A stretch of 64,000 nucleotides of DNA from Cycas panzhihuaensis (GCA_023213395.1 CM041465.1:71865741-71929740); one strand, 5' to 3'; counted from the stretch's first letter, positions 31,854 through 43,367 are shown. Notes: a model not told the origin generated them from the sequence alone. Translations and numbers: made by a program.

Positions 31854-32060
31854 TTTTGCCCTCAATGCATTGGTAGCTTTGGAAATTGTCGTATCCACTC
31901 GTTTGACTCCCATGTCGTGTCTTCTGTATCCAATGTCCACCATTTTAGGAGGTACTCTTTGACTTGTCTTGTTCGAAGTTGGTTGGTGAGAATTTGGAGT
32001 ATCCCTTCTGGTTCTAGTATAATCTTTCCTTTTCATTGAGTTTTGGCAAGGATGTCTATG
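31854..32060 (-). pseudogene. Chromovirus C chromodomain
   Basis: The minus-strand frame reads LEPEGILQILTNQLRTRQ, then VKEYLLKWWTLDTEDTTWE and EWIRQFPKLP before a stop. It parallels the B chromodomain (40545-40703) closely, including the conserved Trp pair. It probably directs integration to marked chromatin. Confidence 0.85.
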
Positions 32061-33111
32061 GTACTATTTTGTCGCCAATCTTTTTCTTCAAGCATGAAAC
32101 ATCAAAAGTATCATGGATCTTGCTTGTTGTCGGTAACTTACGTTTGTAGGCTACTTCGCTGATTCTATCAAGTATTTGATATGGTCCAAAATATCGAGGA
32201 GCGAGCTTTTATGTCTTCGTCTTGCTCAATGACATTTGTTTGTATGGTAGTAACTGGAGGAAAACCCAATCGTCTTTCCAGAAGTTCCTTTCCGATCGTT
32301 GCGCATCCGCTTGCTGCTTTATTCTATTCCTTGCCATCGCCAAATTATCCTTAAGAATTCTAACCATGTCTTTCATTTCCTTTTGGTGTTCTTGGACAAC
32401 TTGAACCTGGGCTGATCCATTCCATGTCAATAGAGACGGCGGTTGGTATCCGTAAAGAGCCCAGAATGGTGTCATCTTGGTGGAAGAGTGGTATGTTGTA
32501 TTATACCACCACTTGGCTAAGTGCAACCATTTGTGCCACCGGTTTTGTTTATTTGAGCAGAAATTCCTCAAGTAACCTTCCAGACATTTGTTGACTATCT
32601 CTATTTGTCCATCCGTTTGGAGATGATATGCTGTGCTTATGTGCAATTTTGTACCTGCAATTCTGAATAAATCCTTCCAAAATTTACTGGTGAACTTTGG
32701 GTCCCTATCACTAACAATAGTTTTAGGAAACCCGTGTAGTCTATGAGTTTATTTCATATATAGTTCTGCAACGTCACTTGCCTTTGTTGTTGACTGTAGC
32801 CCTCGAAAATGACTATACTTTGTTAATCTATCGACTATGACAAAGATCGCATCTTTACCTTCTGATTTTGGGAGACCTGTAATAAAATCCATTGAAATTT
32901 CTTCCTATTTTTTGTTGGGAATTAGTAGGGGTTGTAGGAGACCTGGGGTCTTTACACATTCTACCTTGTTTCGTTGACAAGTATCACATTCTATCATGAA
33001 TTTTTGAACATCTGATTTCAAGCTCTTCCAAAAGTACGATGTTTTTATCTTCTGATATGTCTTGTCTATACCAATGTGGCTTGCTTCTGGGACTGAATGT
33101 GCTTCTTGCAA
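32061..33111 (-). pseudogene. Chromovirus C integrase
   Basis: Well preserved. The zinc part has His residues in EAHSVPEASHIGIDK and CDTCQRNKVEC. The core has Asp in SMDFITGL, Asp in IVSDRDPKF and Glu in DGQIEIVNKCLEGYL, so the DDE triad is complete. Only a few stops interrupt it (near 32905 and 32750). LAKWWYNTTYHSSTKMTPF and ALYGYQPPSLL follow, with the GPY/F-type module before the chromodomain. Confidence 0.9.
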
Positions 33112-33319
33112 TATAATTCCCTTTAATTTGGAATTTTTGGAAATACAGATTTTGCCGTTCCTAAGAATCAGATCGCCCCTTTGTTGTTATTTATCTGAAT
33201 TGCTTCCCTTAATGTTATCTAGGAGTTTTTGGTATCTTGGATCTGCCATATATTCAGTTCTGATGGATTTTAGCCATGAGGGCATAATTGTTGATATCAA
33301 CTATAATGAAGGACCTTCC

Positions 33320-34660
33320 TTTGTTTCATCTGGGAATCATGATAATGCATCTGCAATAATATTCTCTTTGGCTTTCTTGTATACTATCGTGAAGTCAAAA
33401 TTCTGCAACTTACTGACCCATTTTTGTTGCTGATCAGAAAAAGTTTTCTGTCTAAGGAAGTATTTTAGACTATCATGATCTGTGCGTACCTGAAAGGAAT
33501 TTTCCAGTAGATATTGTCGCCATTGCTGAATGGCGTGCATGATTGCGACCATCTCCTTATCATAAATTGGTTTTGAGTTTTTCTCTATTATTCAACTTTC
33601 GACTCTCATAAGATATTGGTCTTTCATCTTGGAGTAAGACTGCTCCTATTCCAAATCCCGATGCATCACACTCTAGTACAAACGATTTCAAAAAATCAAG
33701 TGTTGCTAAGACTAGAGTTGTTACCATGGCCTTCTTAAGATTACCAAAAGCTTCTTCTGCTTTTAGGTTCCAAGCAAACGTGTCTTTCTTTGTTAAATCT
33801 GTGAGTGGAGTTGCTAGGTGTGCATAACCCTTTATGAACTTCCTAACAAACCTTGTTGTCCCCAAGAATCCTCGTACTGCTGTAACATTTGTTGGTGTTG
33901 GCCAATTGACAATTGCTTGTATCTTCTTTGGGTTAATCCTTATGCCCTCTCTAGTTATGATGTGGCCTAAGTATTCTAGTTCTTCCTTTGTAAACGAACA
34001 TTTCTTCTTGTTAGCAAAGAATTGATTACTGCGCAAAATTTCGAAAACGACTTTCACATGTTCTAGATGCTCTTCCCATGTCTTACTGTAGATTGAGATA
34101 TCATCGAAGAAAATTAACACAAATTTGCATAACACTTGCTTGAAGGTATCGTTCATGGTACTCTGAAATGTTGTCGACGCGTTCATTAATCCAAATGGCA
34201 TTACACTAAATTTGAATAGGCCTTCATGTGTTCTAAACGCTGTCTTGTAGACGTCTTCTTCCCTTCTCTAGATTTGATGATATCCCCAACGTAAATCAAT
34301 TTTTGAAAAGTACTTTGCTCCATGAATTTCGTCCAATAGATCGTCAATGTGGGGGATCGGGTACCTATTCTTGACTGTTAATTGATTGAGACCTCGGTAG
34401 TCCACACACATTCTATATAAACCATCCTTCTTTGGACTGATAACAACTGGGGTTGCGAATGGGCTTGTGCTAGTGGTAATGCCCCCTTGGGATAGTAGTT
34501 CGCTTGTGATTTTCTCGATCTCTTTCCGTAAATGATGCAGATGTCTATATGGTCAAATGTTGACTGGCGTTGCACCTAGTATAAGTTCAATTGCATGCTA
34601 ATTTTCGCGAAGAGGCGGTAGTCCTTTCAGTTCATCGAACACTGTCTTGTATTCTTCTAT
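33320..34660 (-). pseudogene. Chromovirus C reverse transcriptase and RNase H
   Basis: RT contains CVDYRGLNQLTVKNRYPIPH, FSKIDLRWGYHQI, MPFGLMNASTTFQSTMN and the catalytic IFFDDISIY (about 34125-34095). RNase H has LECDASGFGIGAVLLQDE, RTDHDSLKYFL and KAKENIIADALS. Breaks: a stop near 34270 and a frameshift near 33560. All catalytic Asp residues I can see are kept. Confidence 0.9.
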
Positions 34661-34699
34661 AATTTGTTGAATCTTTGGTGTAATATCCTCAATTTCGAC

Positions 34700-35403
34700 C
34701 TTATAGCATGTCATAATGTATACTGATGGTTTTTTCTGAGGAGCTTCTCCATTCAGTGTGATGAGACCAGCTGTACTGGTGGCGTTGCTAGTGCCTGTAA
34801 TCGGTACTTATGTCCTCCTTGGCGAAAGCACATAAATCTGGTCATATAATTAGTGACTATATTACCAAGAGTTTGAAGCCACTGGATTCCCAATACTGCA
34901 TCCACGCCACTGATTTGCATTGCGAACATGCATGTGTTTGTGCAATATTTGCCCATTTGTAAATTGATTTTTTTGCAAAAACCTCCACACGATGTTGTTT
35001 TCCCATTTGCAATTGACACTTGGAATGTATTTATTGGTTCTATTTTAATTCCAATCTTCTTTGTGGTTGCCCTATTTATACAGTTATGTGTACTACCACT
35101 ATTGACTAGAATTGCGATCGACGCCCCTTTTATCATCCCTTGGAACCGAAGTGTTTGTGGCGTAACACTTTGTCTTGTAATTGCTTGAAGTGATATGTAT
35201 ATATTTTCTGTATCTAGATGCAATAGTTCATCTACTTCATCTTCCTTTGGCTTTTTTTTGACTTCTTCATGAATTTCCTTGGGTGCTTCTTCTTCCTCCG
35301 ATATTGTCGTATCTTCGGTATTAATCATATATACCTTCTTGCCGGTGCATTGATATTTGCAATTCCACTTCGCACCACATTTGAAACAAGTTCCTTTCTT
35401 CAT
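34700..35403 (-). pseudogene. Chromovirus C nucleocapsid and protease
   Basis: It begins with the knuckle CFKCGAKWNCKYQC (the His is replaced by Tyr). An acidic linker (EEEEAPKEIHEEVKKKPK) leads to the protease. The catalytic loop reads NSGSTHNCI where DSGSTHNFI is expected, so the catalytic Asp is lost. VDAVLGIQWLQTLGNIV and PPVQLVSSH complete the domain. The frame is open for 216 codons. Confidence 0.87.
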
Positions 35404-35429
35404 GTGTTCTTCCTTTGTTGTTGTCTCTT

Positions 35430-36281
35430 GATTATCTCTAATTGCTAATGAAGCCTCAACTTTAGTTCCTGACCTGTTCCAATTTGGGTTAAATCCTTGT
35501 GAGTTTTATGTTCTACGTGTGAATGTAGTTCTAGTTTCCCGCAATTCTGCTTCCACGCATCTTGTTGTTTTGATTGTTGAATCTAATGTTGGTACCTCCA
35601 TTGCTTTTAGACGATATCTTATTGGAGGTTTCAATCCGCTAATGTATGTTTCAAAAGGAGTTCTGGTGGCACTGTTAATAGAATTAGACATTGTAACACT
35701 TGAAACTGTTCAGTAAACTCTTGGACTGAGCTTGTTTGCTATAATCTTGTCAACTGGGCAAAATAGTTCGTGCTCCATGAGTCTTCATATTGGGTTATGA
35801 GCCCATGCTTCATGTTGTGCCAGCTTTCTGCCTATTTCCCACTTGTTCGAAGCCACCATGAATACCATTTCAAGGCTCAACCGTACAAATGTAATGATGC
35901 CAAGGATACTTGCTCGTGTTTTGGTATCGCGTAGACTAAGAAATAGGTTTCCATCTGTAAAATTCATCCTCTTATATCCCTTGATTTATCGGGGTCAAAC
36001 TTCTCTAAGGTGATCTTTGCCACTGTTGCCCCTTCATTACTCTTGTAGGTTCTTCTTTGATATTCTCCTCCTATTTTAAATCTTCCTTCGAAATTACTTG
36101 TATTTCCTTGTTCTATTTCCTTTTCTTGTTTGGCCCATATTGGTTCTGCTTGTGGTTTGTCCAATTTTATGTTGATTTTGTGTATGCAGTCTGTGAGGCC
36201 TCCTAACAAAGCAAGGATTTCCTTTCCTACTTCGTTTGTGGTGATCTGTTCCTGACTGGATTGGCCTTGGGCGGTTGACAT
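35430..36281 (-). pseudogene. Chromovirus C Gag
   Basis: The ATG at 36281 starts MSTAQGQSSQEQIT. KITLEKFDPDKSRDIRG closes the first open part (stop at 35964); after a frameshift the capsid continues with YISGLKPPIRYRLKAMEV and TRCVEAELRETRTTF (35660-35510). The wording is near that of the B Gag. Confidence 0.86.
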
Positions 36282-36486
36282 CTTCTTCTGTTATATAATC
36301 TTATTAGAGTGTAACTCTGTTTGGGCTCCTCTCAAAATCCACGGGCAGGAGGGTGGGGAAAATATTTCACTTCCTTCTTGCAAAAAATGTCACCCTCCTG
36401 ATGGCTATTAGGCTGTATTGATCCCCTCTAAAAAAATTTTGACTATATTCTCAGAAGACACTTTTTCACAAGATAGCTTCAACGAA

Positions 36487-36498
36487 GCTCTGATACCA
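36487..36498 (-). other. Chromovirus C primer-binding site
   Basis: Plus-strand GCTCTGATACCA, i.e. TGGTATCAGAGC on the element strand: initiator tRNA-Met site, two bases from the LTR. Confidence 0.9.
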
Positions 36499-36500
36499 CT

Positions 36501-37041
36501 TGTAGTGGAAACTTTTATCTTAATTCAGAAATAACACAAATATTCACAGATACTGGTCTAATATAGGCTCAAATAAATCCCCTCAATCTCAAATAATAAT
36601 GAATATTGGAAATTCATCATAAACACCAAAATAAAGTAATGGAAATAGTACAAATAAAGGTAAATATATTGTCCAAAAATAATACTGGAAAGTACAAAAA
36701 TATACAACAAAATATCCTTATTGAATGCTTGCCCTTCGAGGCAGGAATCCTCCAAATATCTCAAGCCAAAAGGTCAAGCCAACTGTAGCCCTAGAACCAA
36801 AAATGTGGAAGAGATCCAACCGAAGTGATGATCCAAAATGAGGGCTTTGATCCCTATTTACAATGGTCAATTATTATCCTACTTGAAGTCGGCCTGAATT
36901 AGGACAGTTCACTGGGAGTGAATCATTAATGAAGTCAGCCAGAAGACTGGCTTACTAATCAACTAATATTCCTGCGCTCATTTCTGGGGGTTTAAGTCAG
37001 CTAACAGGGCCCTAAAGAGAGGGTTTTCCTGGAATGCAACA
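36501..37041 (-). repeat. Chromovirus C 5' LTR (541 bp)
   Basis: Plus-strand TGTAGTGGAA to GCAACA. GCCCTTCGAGGC at 36731-36742. It carries a short AAAGTACAAAAA-type insertion near 36688-36700 relative to the other copy. Confidence 0.94.
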
Positions 37042-37046
37042 TTTTG

Positions 37047-37375
37047 TGCACAGAACAAAGATGGCACCACCGTCCACCACAAACTGGAATAGATCAGAGA
37101 TCCAAGCCAATGCTCCTCTCGCAATCAAAAGTACAACAAAAAACCCTACACGTGAGGAACACATAAGGAAGGGCACATGCTTTAAATGCAAAGGAAAATG
37201 GAACAGGGAACACCAATGCCCAGGTAAGAAGGTATTCATGTTAAATAACAAAGAACTAGATATACCAGAATAAACAGAAGAAGAAGCAATACAAGAGCAG
37301 GAAGACGACAATGAACAAGTTGAAGTCGAGCTAGAGGAATTACTGGAAATTGACACTGAGAATGTTCAAATCTCC
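37047..37375 (+). pseudogene. Chromovirus B Gag, part 2 with zinc knuckle
   Basis: Continues the B Gag frame across the C insertion. A basic stretch is followed by KGTCFKCKGKWNREHQCPGK (about 37165-37225), the chromovirus-type knuckle with long C-to-H spacing, and an acidic tail (EEEAIQEQEDDNEQ) after a stop at 37273. Confidence 0.87.
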
Positions 37376-37900
37376 CTATAGGCCATAACAGGGCAAAGTA
37401 CGACACCCCAAACCCTATGATTTGAAAGGATGTTGAAAGGTGCTCCAATAGCGGTACTAGTGGATAGTGGAAGTACCCATAACTTTAACAACAAATCAAC
37501 AGCATAAAATCTAGGAATAAAGGTGGAACCATTGAAAACCTTCCAAGTCTCAATTGCCAACGGGAAGATGGCACCCTGCGGAGGATTCTGCAAAAGTATC
37601 AACTTGAAAAATGGTGCATACCCCTTGAATTCCAACATGTTCGCAATGTAGATAGGAGTCGTCGACGTGGTCTTACGGGTATAGTGGCTACAGACCTTAG
37701 GGAATATAGGCACCAACTATATGACTAGAGTCATGTGGTTCCGAATAAATGGAACAAAATACATACTACATGGACCCAAAAATCCACCTACACAGCTAGT
37801 ATCATCTCACAGAATGGAAAAAATTATGCAGAAAAAGGCACCGACATACATAGTATCATGCCACAAAATCGAAATCCAAGAAATTCCTACAGATATCTAG
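37376..37900 (+). pseudogene. Chromovirus B protease
   Basis: The catalytic loop DSGSTHNF is intact (about 37462-37486). FQVSIANGKMAPCGGFCK follows; VVDVVLRV and WLQTLGNIGTNY mark the C-terminal half. Stops near 37420, 37505, 37650 and 37682 break it. It runs into the RT frame at 37907 after a stop at 37898. Confidence 0.85.
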
Positions 37901-37906
37901 AACATC

Positions 37907-39255
37907 TTGGATGACAAGCAAGTATTCGAAGAACCAAAAGGATTACCTCCAACGAGAGAGACTCAGCACACAATTGACTTAATTCCACGAGCTGTGCCAA
38001 TAAACATAAGGCCATACAGGCACCTGTACAACATGAAGAAGGAGATCGAGAGCATAACAAGGGAATTACTCGCACAAGGTCATATCCAAAGCAGCACAAG
38101 CTCGTTCGCTTCACTAGTGATAATCAGTCCCAAGAAAGATGGGACATTCAGGATGTGCGTAGACTATAGAGGACTAAACAAATTGACTATAAAGAAAAGA
38201 TATCCGATCCCTAGGATTGATGACTTACTAGATGAAATACATGGGGCGAAATACTTTTCCAAGATCGACCTTCGATTCAGATATCATCAGATTAGGATCA
38301 AAGAGGAAGACGTCCACAAGACAGCTTTCAAAACTCATGAAGGATTATTCGAGTTCAAAGTGATGCCATTTGGCTTAACTAATGCACCGACAACGTTTCA
38401 GGCTACCATTAATTCCACATTCAAGGAATTTTTAAGAAAATTCTTACTAATGTTTTTCGATGATATCCTCATCTACAGCAGAACATGGAACGAACATTTA
38501 GAACATCTAAGGTTAGTCCTAGAAGTTCTAGTAAAAAAATTATTCTTTGCCAACAAGGAAAAATGCTCATTTGGTCAACAAGAACTCGAGTACCTGGGTC
38601 ATATAATTACTCTGGAGGGAATTAAGGTTGACCCCAAAAAGGTCCAAGCGATCGTTGAGTGGCCGGCACCAAGAAACGTCACAAACGTTCGCAGTTTTCT
38701 AGGAGCAGCAGATTATCTCAGGAAATTCATAAAAGGGTATGCCAACATAGCAACTCCATTAACGGACCTAACGAAGAAGGACTCTTTCACATGGAATGAA
38801 GTGACCAACAATGCCTTTGAAGATCTTAAAGGCGCTATGGTAAGAGCCCCAATCTTAGCAACCCTAGATTTCTCAAAATTGTTCATTCTAAAATGTGATG
38901 CATCAGGGTTTGGTATAGGAGCGGTCCTACTTCAAGACGAAAGGCCAATAGCATACGAAAGTAGGAAACTAAACAACAAAGAGAAGTTAAAGACAATCTA
39001 CGACAAAGAGATGTTGGCAATAATGCATGCAATCCACCAATGGAGACAATACTTACTTGGGAGCTCTTTTCAAGTATAGACAGACCACAACAATCTCAAG
39101 TATTTCTTAAGTCAAAAGACATTGTCGGACGAGCAACAAAAATGGTTGAGCAAATTACAATCATTTGACTTCTCCATAGTATACAAAAAAGGCAAAGACA
39201 ATGTAATTGAGGATGCCCTTTCAAGGATTCTAGAAGAAGGTCACGAACAATGAGC
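37907..39255 (+). pseudogene. Chromovirus B reverse transcriptase and RNase H
   Basis: A long open stretch (37907-39079, 390 codons, preceded by an in-frame stop, so it is not a natural start) holds the complete RT. Motifs are CVDYRGLNKLTIKKRYPIPR, FSKIDLRFRYHQIRI, MPFGLTNAPTTFQA, catalytic MFFDDILIYSRTW (38450-38490) and LEYLGHIITLEGIKVDPKK. RNase H has LKCDASGFGIGAVLLQDE, a stop at 39077-39079 in place of a residue before TDHNNLKYFLSQKTL, and KGKDNVIEDALS. All visible catalytic Asp residues are kept. Confidence 0.92.
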
Positions 39256-39340
39256 AATACAAGCAATATCAGTAGCCACTCCAGCATAGCATGAGATAAT
39301 AAAGGAAGAATACAACAACGATTCGAAATACAAGCAGTTA

Positions 39341-40420
39341 ATGGACAGAACAAGTGAAGATCAAACTGGATTGTATGAAATACAAAAAGGAATAATACTT
39401 AGAAAAGGGAAGATCTGTATCCCAAGGAAATCAACATTAAGGGACATAGTATTACAAGAGGCTCACTCCACACCTCTAGCAGGTCACACGAGGATCAACA
39501 AGACTTACAAAAAGATAAGAGCCTCTTTTTATTGGAAGGGCCTAAAAATAGGCATTCAGAAATTTGTGGCAGAGTGTGATACCTGCCAAAGAAACAAGAT
39601 TGAATGCATAAGAACACCTGGATTACTCCAACCATTGCCAATTCTAGAGTAGAAATGGGATAAAATCTCCATGGACTTCATAATAGGGCTACCTTGCTCA
39701 GAAGGAAAAGATGCAATTCTGGTCATAATAGATCACCTTACAAAATATGGCCACTTTAGGGGTTTGAAATCAACAGCTAAGGCCAACAACGTCGCAGATC
39801 TATACATGAAAGAGATCCACCGTTTACATGGGTTTTCAAAAGCAATCGTAAGTGATCATGACCCAAAATTTAATAGCAAAATTTGGCAGGATCTCTTCAA
39901 AGTCGCAGGCACTAAATTGAAGATGAGCACAGCTTACCACCCGCAAACCGACGGGCGAATAGAAATCGTCAATAAGTGCTTATAAGGATACTTACAGAAC
40001 TTTTGTTCAGACCAACAAAAACAGTGGCACCGTTGGCTACACTTAGCAGAATGGTGGTACAACACCACCTATCATTCGGAAGCAAAGATGACACCCTTCC
40101 AGGCTTTATATGGGTATCAGCCACCCTCGCTACTAACCTGGAAGAGACCATCAAAAGTCCAATCAATCGAGGAACATCAGACACAAGCAGAAGAGACCAT
40201 CGCCGGGTTAAAGGATAATCTAGCAATGGCACAAAATAGGATGAATCAACAGTCTAATAAAAAGCGTTTCGAAAGAAAAATCGAAGTTGGTGACTTGGTC
40301 TTCTTACGGGTCCAACCATACAAACAGGCTTCACTACAGAAGACAAGCAATCAAAAACTCACGCCCAGATATTTTGGTCGCTATGAAATCACCGGCAAGA
40401 TAAGTGAAATTGCATACTAA
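39341..40420 (+). pseudogene. Chromovirus B integrase
   Basis: Zinc part: His in AHSTPLAGHTRINKTY and CDTCQRNKIEC (39430-39610). The core has Asp in SMDFIIGL (39670), Asp in IVSDHDPKF (39845) and Glu in DGRIEIVNKCL (39950), so the DDE set is complete. Stops at 39650 and 39983 break the frame. The C-terminal module has FYRVQPYKQ-like FLRVQPYKQ and LTPRYFGRYEITGKI, the GPY/F type. Confidence 0.91.
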
Positions 40421-40703
40421 TTAAGACTACTCAAAGGCGCAAAGATCCTCAACGTCTTCCATGTTTCTTGTCTGAAAAAGAAAGTTGGTGAGAAGATAGT
40501 TCCACAATCCAACATACCAGAGCTTAACGAAGAAGGAAAGATGACAATGGAGCCTGAAGGAATCTTACAAACTCGCACCCGAGTGCTTAGGAGCAGACAA
40601 ATCAGAGAACACTTGATCAGATGGAAGGACCTAGACATTGAAGATGCCACATGGGAGAAAGATGAATGGTTAAAACAATTTCCAAACCTACCAGTGCTTT
40701 GAG
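40421..40703 (+). pseudogene. Chromovirus B chromodomain
   Basis: After LNVFHVSCLKKKVGEKIVPQ the frame reads PEGILQTRTRVLRSRQ, IREHLIRWKDLDIEDATWE and DEWLKQFPNLPVL to a stop. This is the classical end of chromovirus integrases and is intact here. Confidence 0.88.
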
Positions 40704-40729
40704 GGCAAAGCATAGTTTCATTAGGGGGG

Positions 40730-41186
40730 TAAGTCTGGCCAACTCCTATACAAGGTTTTGGTCGACTTCTAATTGCAGTTTTGGGTATATCTTTTATCTC
40801 TCTAACTGACTTCTATTATTCCAATTGATGTGCCTATAAATAGGGACCCTTAGGGGTCATTTGATCATCATTGTGTGCAGGTGTTCCTCTCCAATTCTGG
40901 CCTTTGGCAAGTGCAAAATTTCAGCCTCAGGGCTGCATTTTCTTAGGAGGATCCCTGCCTCGAAGGGCTCAACAAACTTTACAGATGTACCGGTACCTTT
41001 TCAATCATCTATTTGTATTTTGATCGCAATTTGATCTTAATTTTAGCAGTTGTACTTTGATTTATATTTGTTATACATTTGATCTGGATATTTTCATACA
41101 AGAAAATTGCTATTTGAGTTCTGTTTTCTATAAAATTGGCTATGTTCTGTTCCATTTTGTATCATTTTGGTGAAAGAATCGTTGCA
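40730..41186 (+). repeat. Chromovirus B 3' LTR (457 bp)
   Basis: Starts TAAGTCTGGCC after the G-run polypurine tract, ends GTTGCA. TATAAATA at 40835-40842, GCCTCGAAGGGC at 40957-40968. Confidence 0.92.
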
Positions 41187-41483
41187 GTTTACATGGAACA
41201 TGAGTCTTTGGTTATCTTTAAACCATAATCAAGGCTTCGGTCACAAGGTAGGTCACACTCAAATTGCAATTCTACTACCTGGTCATACTTGAGGTTGTAC
41301 CTGGTTGCACTTCAAGTTATACTTGGTTTTACCTGTATTGCAAAATTTGTGACCTAGTTGCACTTCAAGTTGTTCCTGTCACACCTGGTTGTATCTGATC
41401 ACACCTAGATTGTGGCCTAAAACTGAGATTATTTTGTCCTTGAAAAACTCATGAATCTTTTGTGATTCATCTTCGCGCACACA
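41187..41483 (-). repeat. Element G 3' LTR, inner piece
   Basis: On the minus strand the segment starts TGTGTGCGCG directly after GATGGGGGAGA (polypurine tract, 41494-41484). It contains an irregular internal repeat built on ACCTGGTTGCACTTCAAGTT-like units (about 41265-41400). It is cut at 41187 by chromovirus B and should continue at 29956. Confidence 0.5.
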
Positions 41484-41567
41484 TCTCCCCCATCACAAAC
41501 TAACGAGTGTCCTCACTCATACAAAATTTCAAAATTTCCCCATTCCCTACCTCCCCAAATTTTGAAT

Positions 41568-43367
41568 CTAAGGCTGTCGAGAGTTTTGGCCTTGTTGCCC
41601 AATATTTTCTTGCACCTCCTTTCGAGATTCTTTCAACTGTGCAACTTCCCACTTAATATACAAGGGATCCAATCGTACAATGGTAGGAGGTAATGAGAAG
41701 CCCATGGACTTAATGTAATCACATAGAATCAATACATCATGGAGTGCATCTACCTGCTTCATATTTGGTAAATCTCTAGATTACAACTACACTATCTCTA
41801 TGTACAACTCCTGATTGCTTGTCTACATGGTTTGTAGCTCGGACTTATAGGCACCAATTTGGCTCCACAATTTACTACATTGCTTGGTTTCTTCATCACC
41901 TTTCAAAATCCAATTGCCCAGTTTATAAACAACATCTTGTAAATCTGTAGGAATTTGTTGATTGAACTACTCAAATTTGTTTGATTAGGGAGCAGCCTCA
42001 TTAACATCATCCACCCAATCAATAATAAATTTTTTCAGAAGTTCCAACTTCCCTTCAATGGCCTGCAACTTGTCTTTCAATTGAGCAATTCTCTACAAAT
42101 TTGGTGGCAATCTGTATGACTGACCTTCCAGCTTCATGACCAATTGTCGTGTCACCCATCCTAAAAAGGATGTTTTCCATTGTGAAACATCCTGTGGATC
42201 ACAAGCCATCGGGTTGAATCCTTCTTCCAGGATTTGCTTATTTGGATAATACTCAAATTCCACAGGTTGTTGGTGGATTCATTCAATGATTTCTTGCCTC
42301 TACTTTCTGTTGCTAATTTCTTGTGCTGTTGTCAATCATATGCTGATTCCACTAGCTCTATGTTAACTTGGGTTGGTTGTTTCTAGGCTTCTTCTTTAGC
42401 AATAGTCTGCAACTCTAGTTCAATCTTCCTTTTCCATATCCTAATTTGTTTCCTCTTTTCTTCCTCTTCATTCTTTTCTTTCTCCTTTTTCTTCTCATCA
42501 TCCTTTACTTGTTGTCTAGTTTTGACCTATGAAGATGCCTCTTCTCGCAGTCCATCTTCTTCCTCACTAATTATTGTTCTAACTGGAGATGATTCCTGGG
42601 TTGCCTTTTGTCATTTTTGATAAAGCCAAGACTTTACCTTTTCCTACGCTTCAACTTAAATTGTAGAATCCCATGAATTATCCTTATAAAAAACTTTAGT
42701 CCCTTTATCCAACGGTGGTTGTCCTTCAACAGGGGCTGGTAACTCAATATTTGGGCATTGTGAAAACAACAATCCTTGTAATAATGTTGAATGAAAAAAC
42801 ATTACCGATTGTCCCACATTTTTCACTCTCCAAGTTTTTTTGGAGTCATTTGGAAACAAATTCAGACGAGTTAAATAATACCCCATGCAATAATGTACTG
42901 TAGAAATTGATCGACACAAATAATTTTTTCTAGCTCAAAATCATTGTTGTAAAGAGAAAACGAGCAATCCATCTTCGCTCCTCCGAGTAGATTTTTGAAA
43001 TACTAATTCTTGAGCTGGAAATATTTGCCACGTTTGCCCCAATTTGTTTTGTTGCCTGCTCTCTTGGAATTTGTTTGTCTTGTGGAATGTCTTCTCCTTC
43101 GTTCAGTAGACCTATCAACCTTGCAATCGCTTGTACTGAGCAATCTAAAAGGAAAGGATGTATGGCTACCATGGAAGTTACCGTTACTAGAAATTTAAAT
43201 GCTATTGGAAGTACACCTACCATGATATATCTAGAGAAGCCTACGTTTGTTAGTATCTTCTTCCGGGGATCGTTCGACCTAATTGCCACCCATTTTGTGC
43301 AAATTCTTGTGTCATGGATCTCTCGGAAGTTGATATTGACTTGTGAAATATCATCATCGTTTGTCAT
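41568..43367 (-). pseudogene. ORF3 of element G, uncharacterised protein downstream of integrase
   Basis: The ATG at 43367 (MTNDDDISQVNINF) opens about 600 codons in broken frames, ending at a stop at 41568. The first open part (43367-42930) holds ILTNVGFSRYIM, ARLIGLLNEGEDIPQDKQ, QATKQIGANVANI, SRISISKIYSEERRWIARFL. The next (42919-42656) has SVMFFHSTLLQGLLF. Then comes a Lys/Glu-rich, coiled-coil-like tract (42540-42420) and a C-terminal end with LHDVLILCDYIKSMGFSLPP and YIKWEVAQLKESRKEVQEN. E and I carry homologues. No envelope-like signal peptide or clear membrane anchor is seen. I do not recognise the family; the GLPxxGE-like turn faintly recalls plant mobile domains. Confidence 0.72.

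Larger units (their letters stand above)
31292..37041 (-). mobile_element. Gypsy chromovirus C, nested in B in reverse orientation
   Basis: A complete minus-strand element with perfect target duplication TTTTG (31287-31291 and 37042-37046). In its own order: 5' LTR 37041-36501, primer site, gag, protease, RT, RNase H, integrase, chromodomain, polypurine tract (GGAGGGGGGGGG on the minus strand, 31845-31830), 3' LTR 31826-31292. LTR lengths are 541 and 535. It is a relative of A and B at the protein level. Confidence 0.95.
29957..41186 (+). mobile_element. Gypsy chromovirus B, split by chromovirus C
   Basis: A complete plus-strand element: 5' LTR 29957-30413, primer site, gag, protease, RT, RNase H, integrase, chromodomain, polypurine tract (TTAGGGGGG ending 40729), 3' LTR 40730-41186. 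Both LTRs are 457 bases. Chromovirus C sits in gag at 31292-37041; removing C and one TTTTG copy restores the frame. Its own flanks (TGTCT and GTTTA) give no target duplication. Best preserved chromovirus pol in the window after D. Confidence 0.93.

Noticed and set aside
41250-41410. Repeated ACCTGGT-type units as a possible satellite or CRISPR-like array
   Set aside because: Spacing and sequence are irregular and the segment sits within the G LTR; no array structure.
29602-41483. Target-site duplication around chromovirus B
   Set aside because: The flanks read TGTCT and GTTTA; too different to claim, although the split G LTR reading still favours insertion there.
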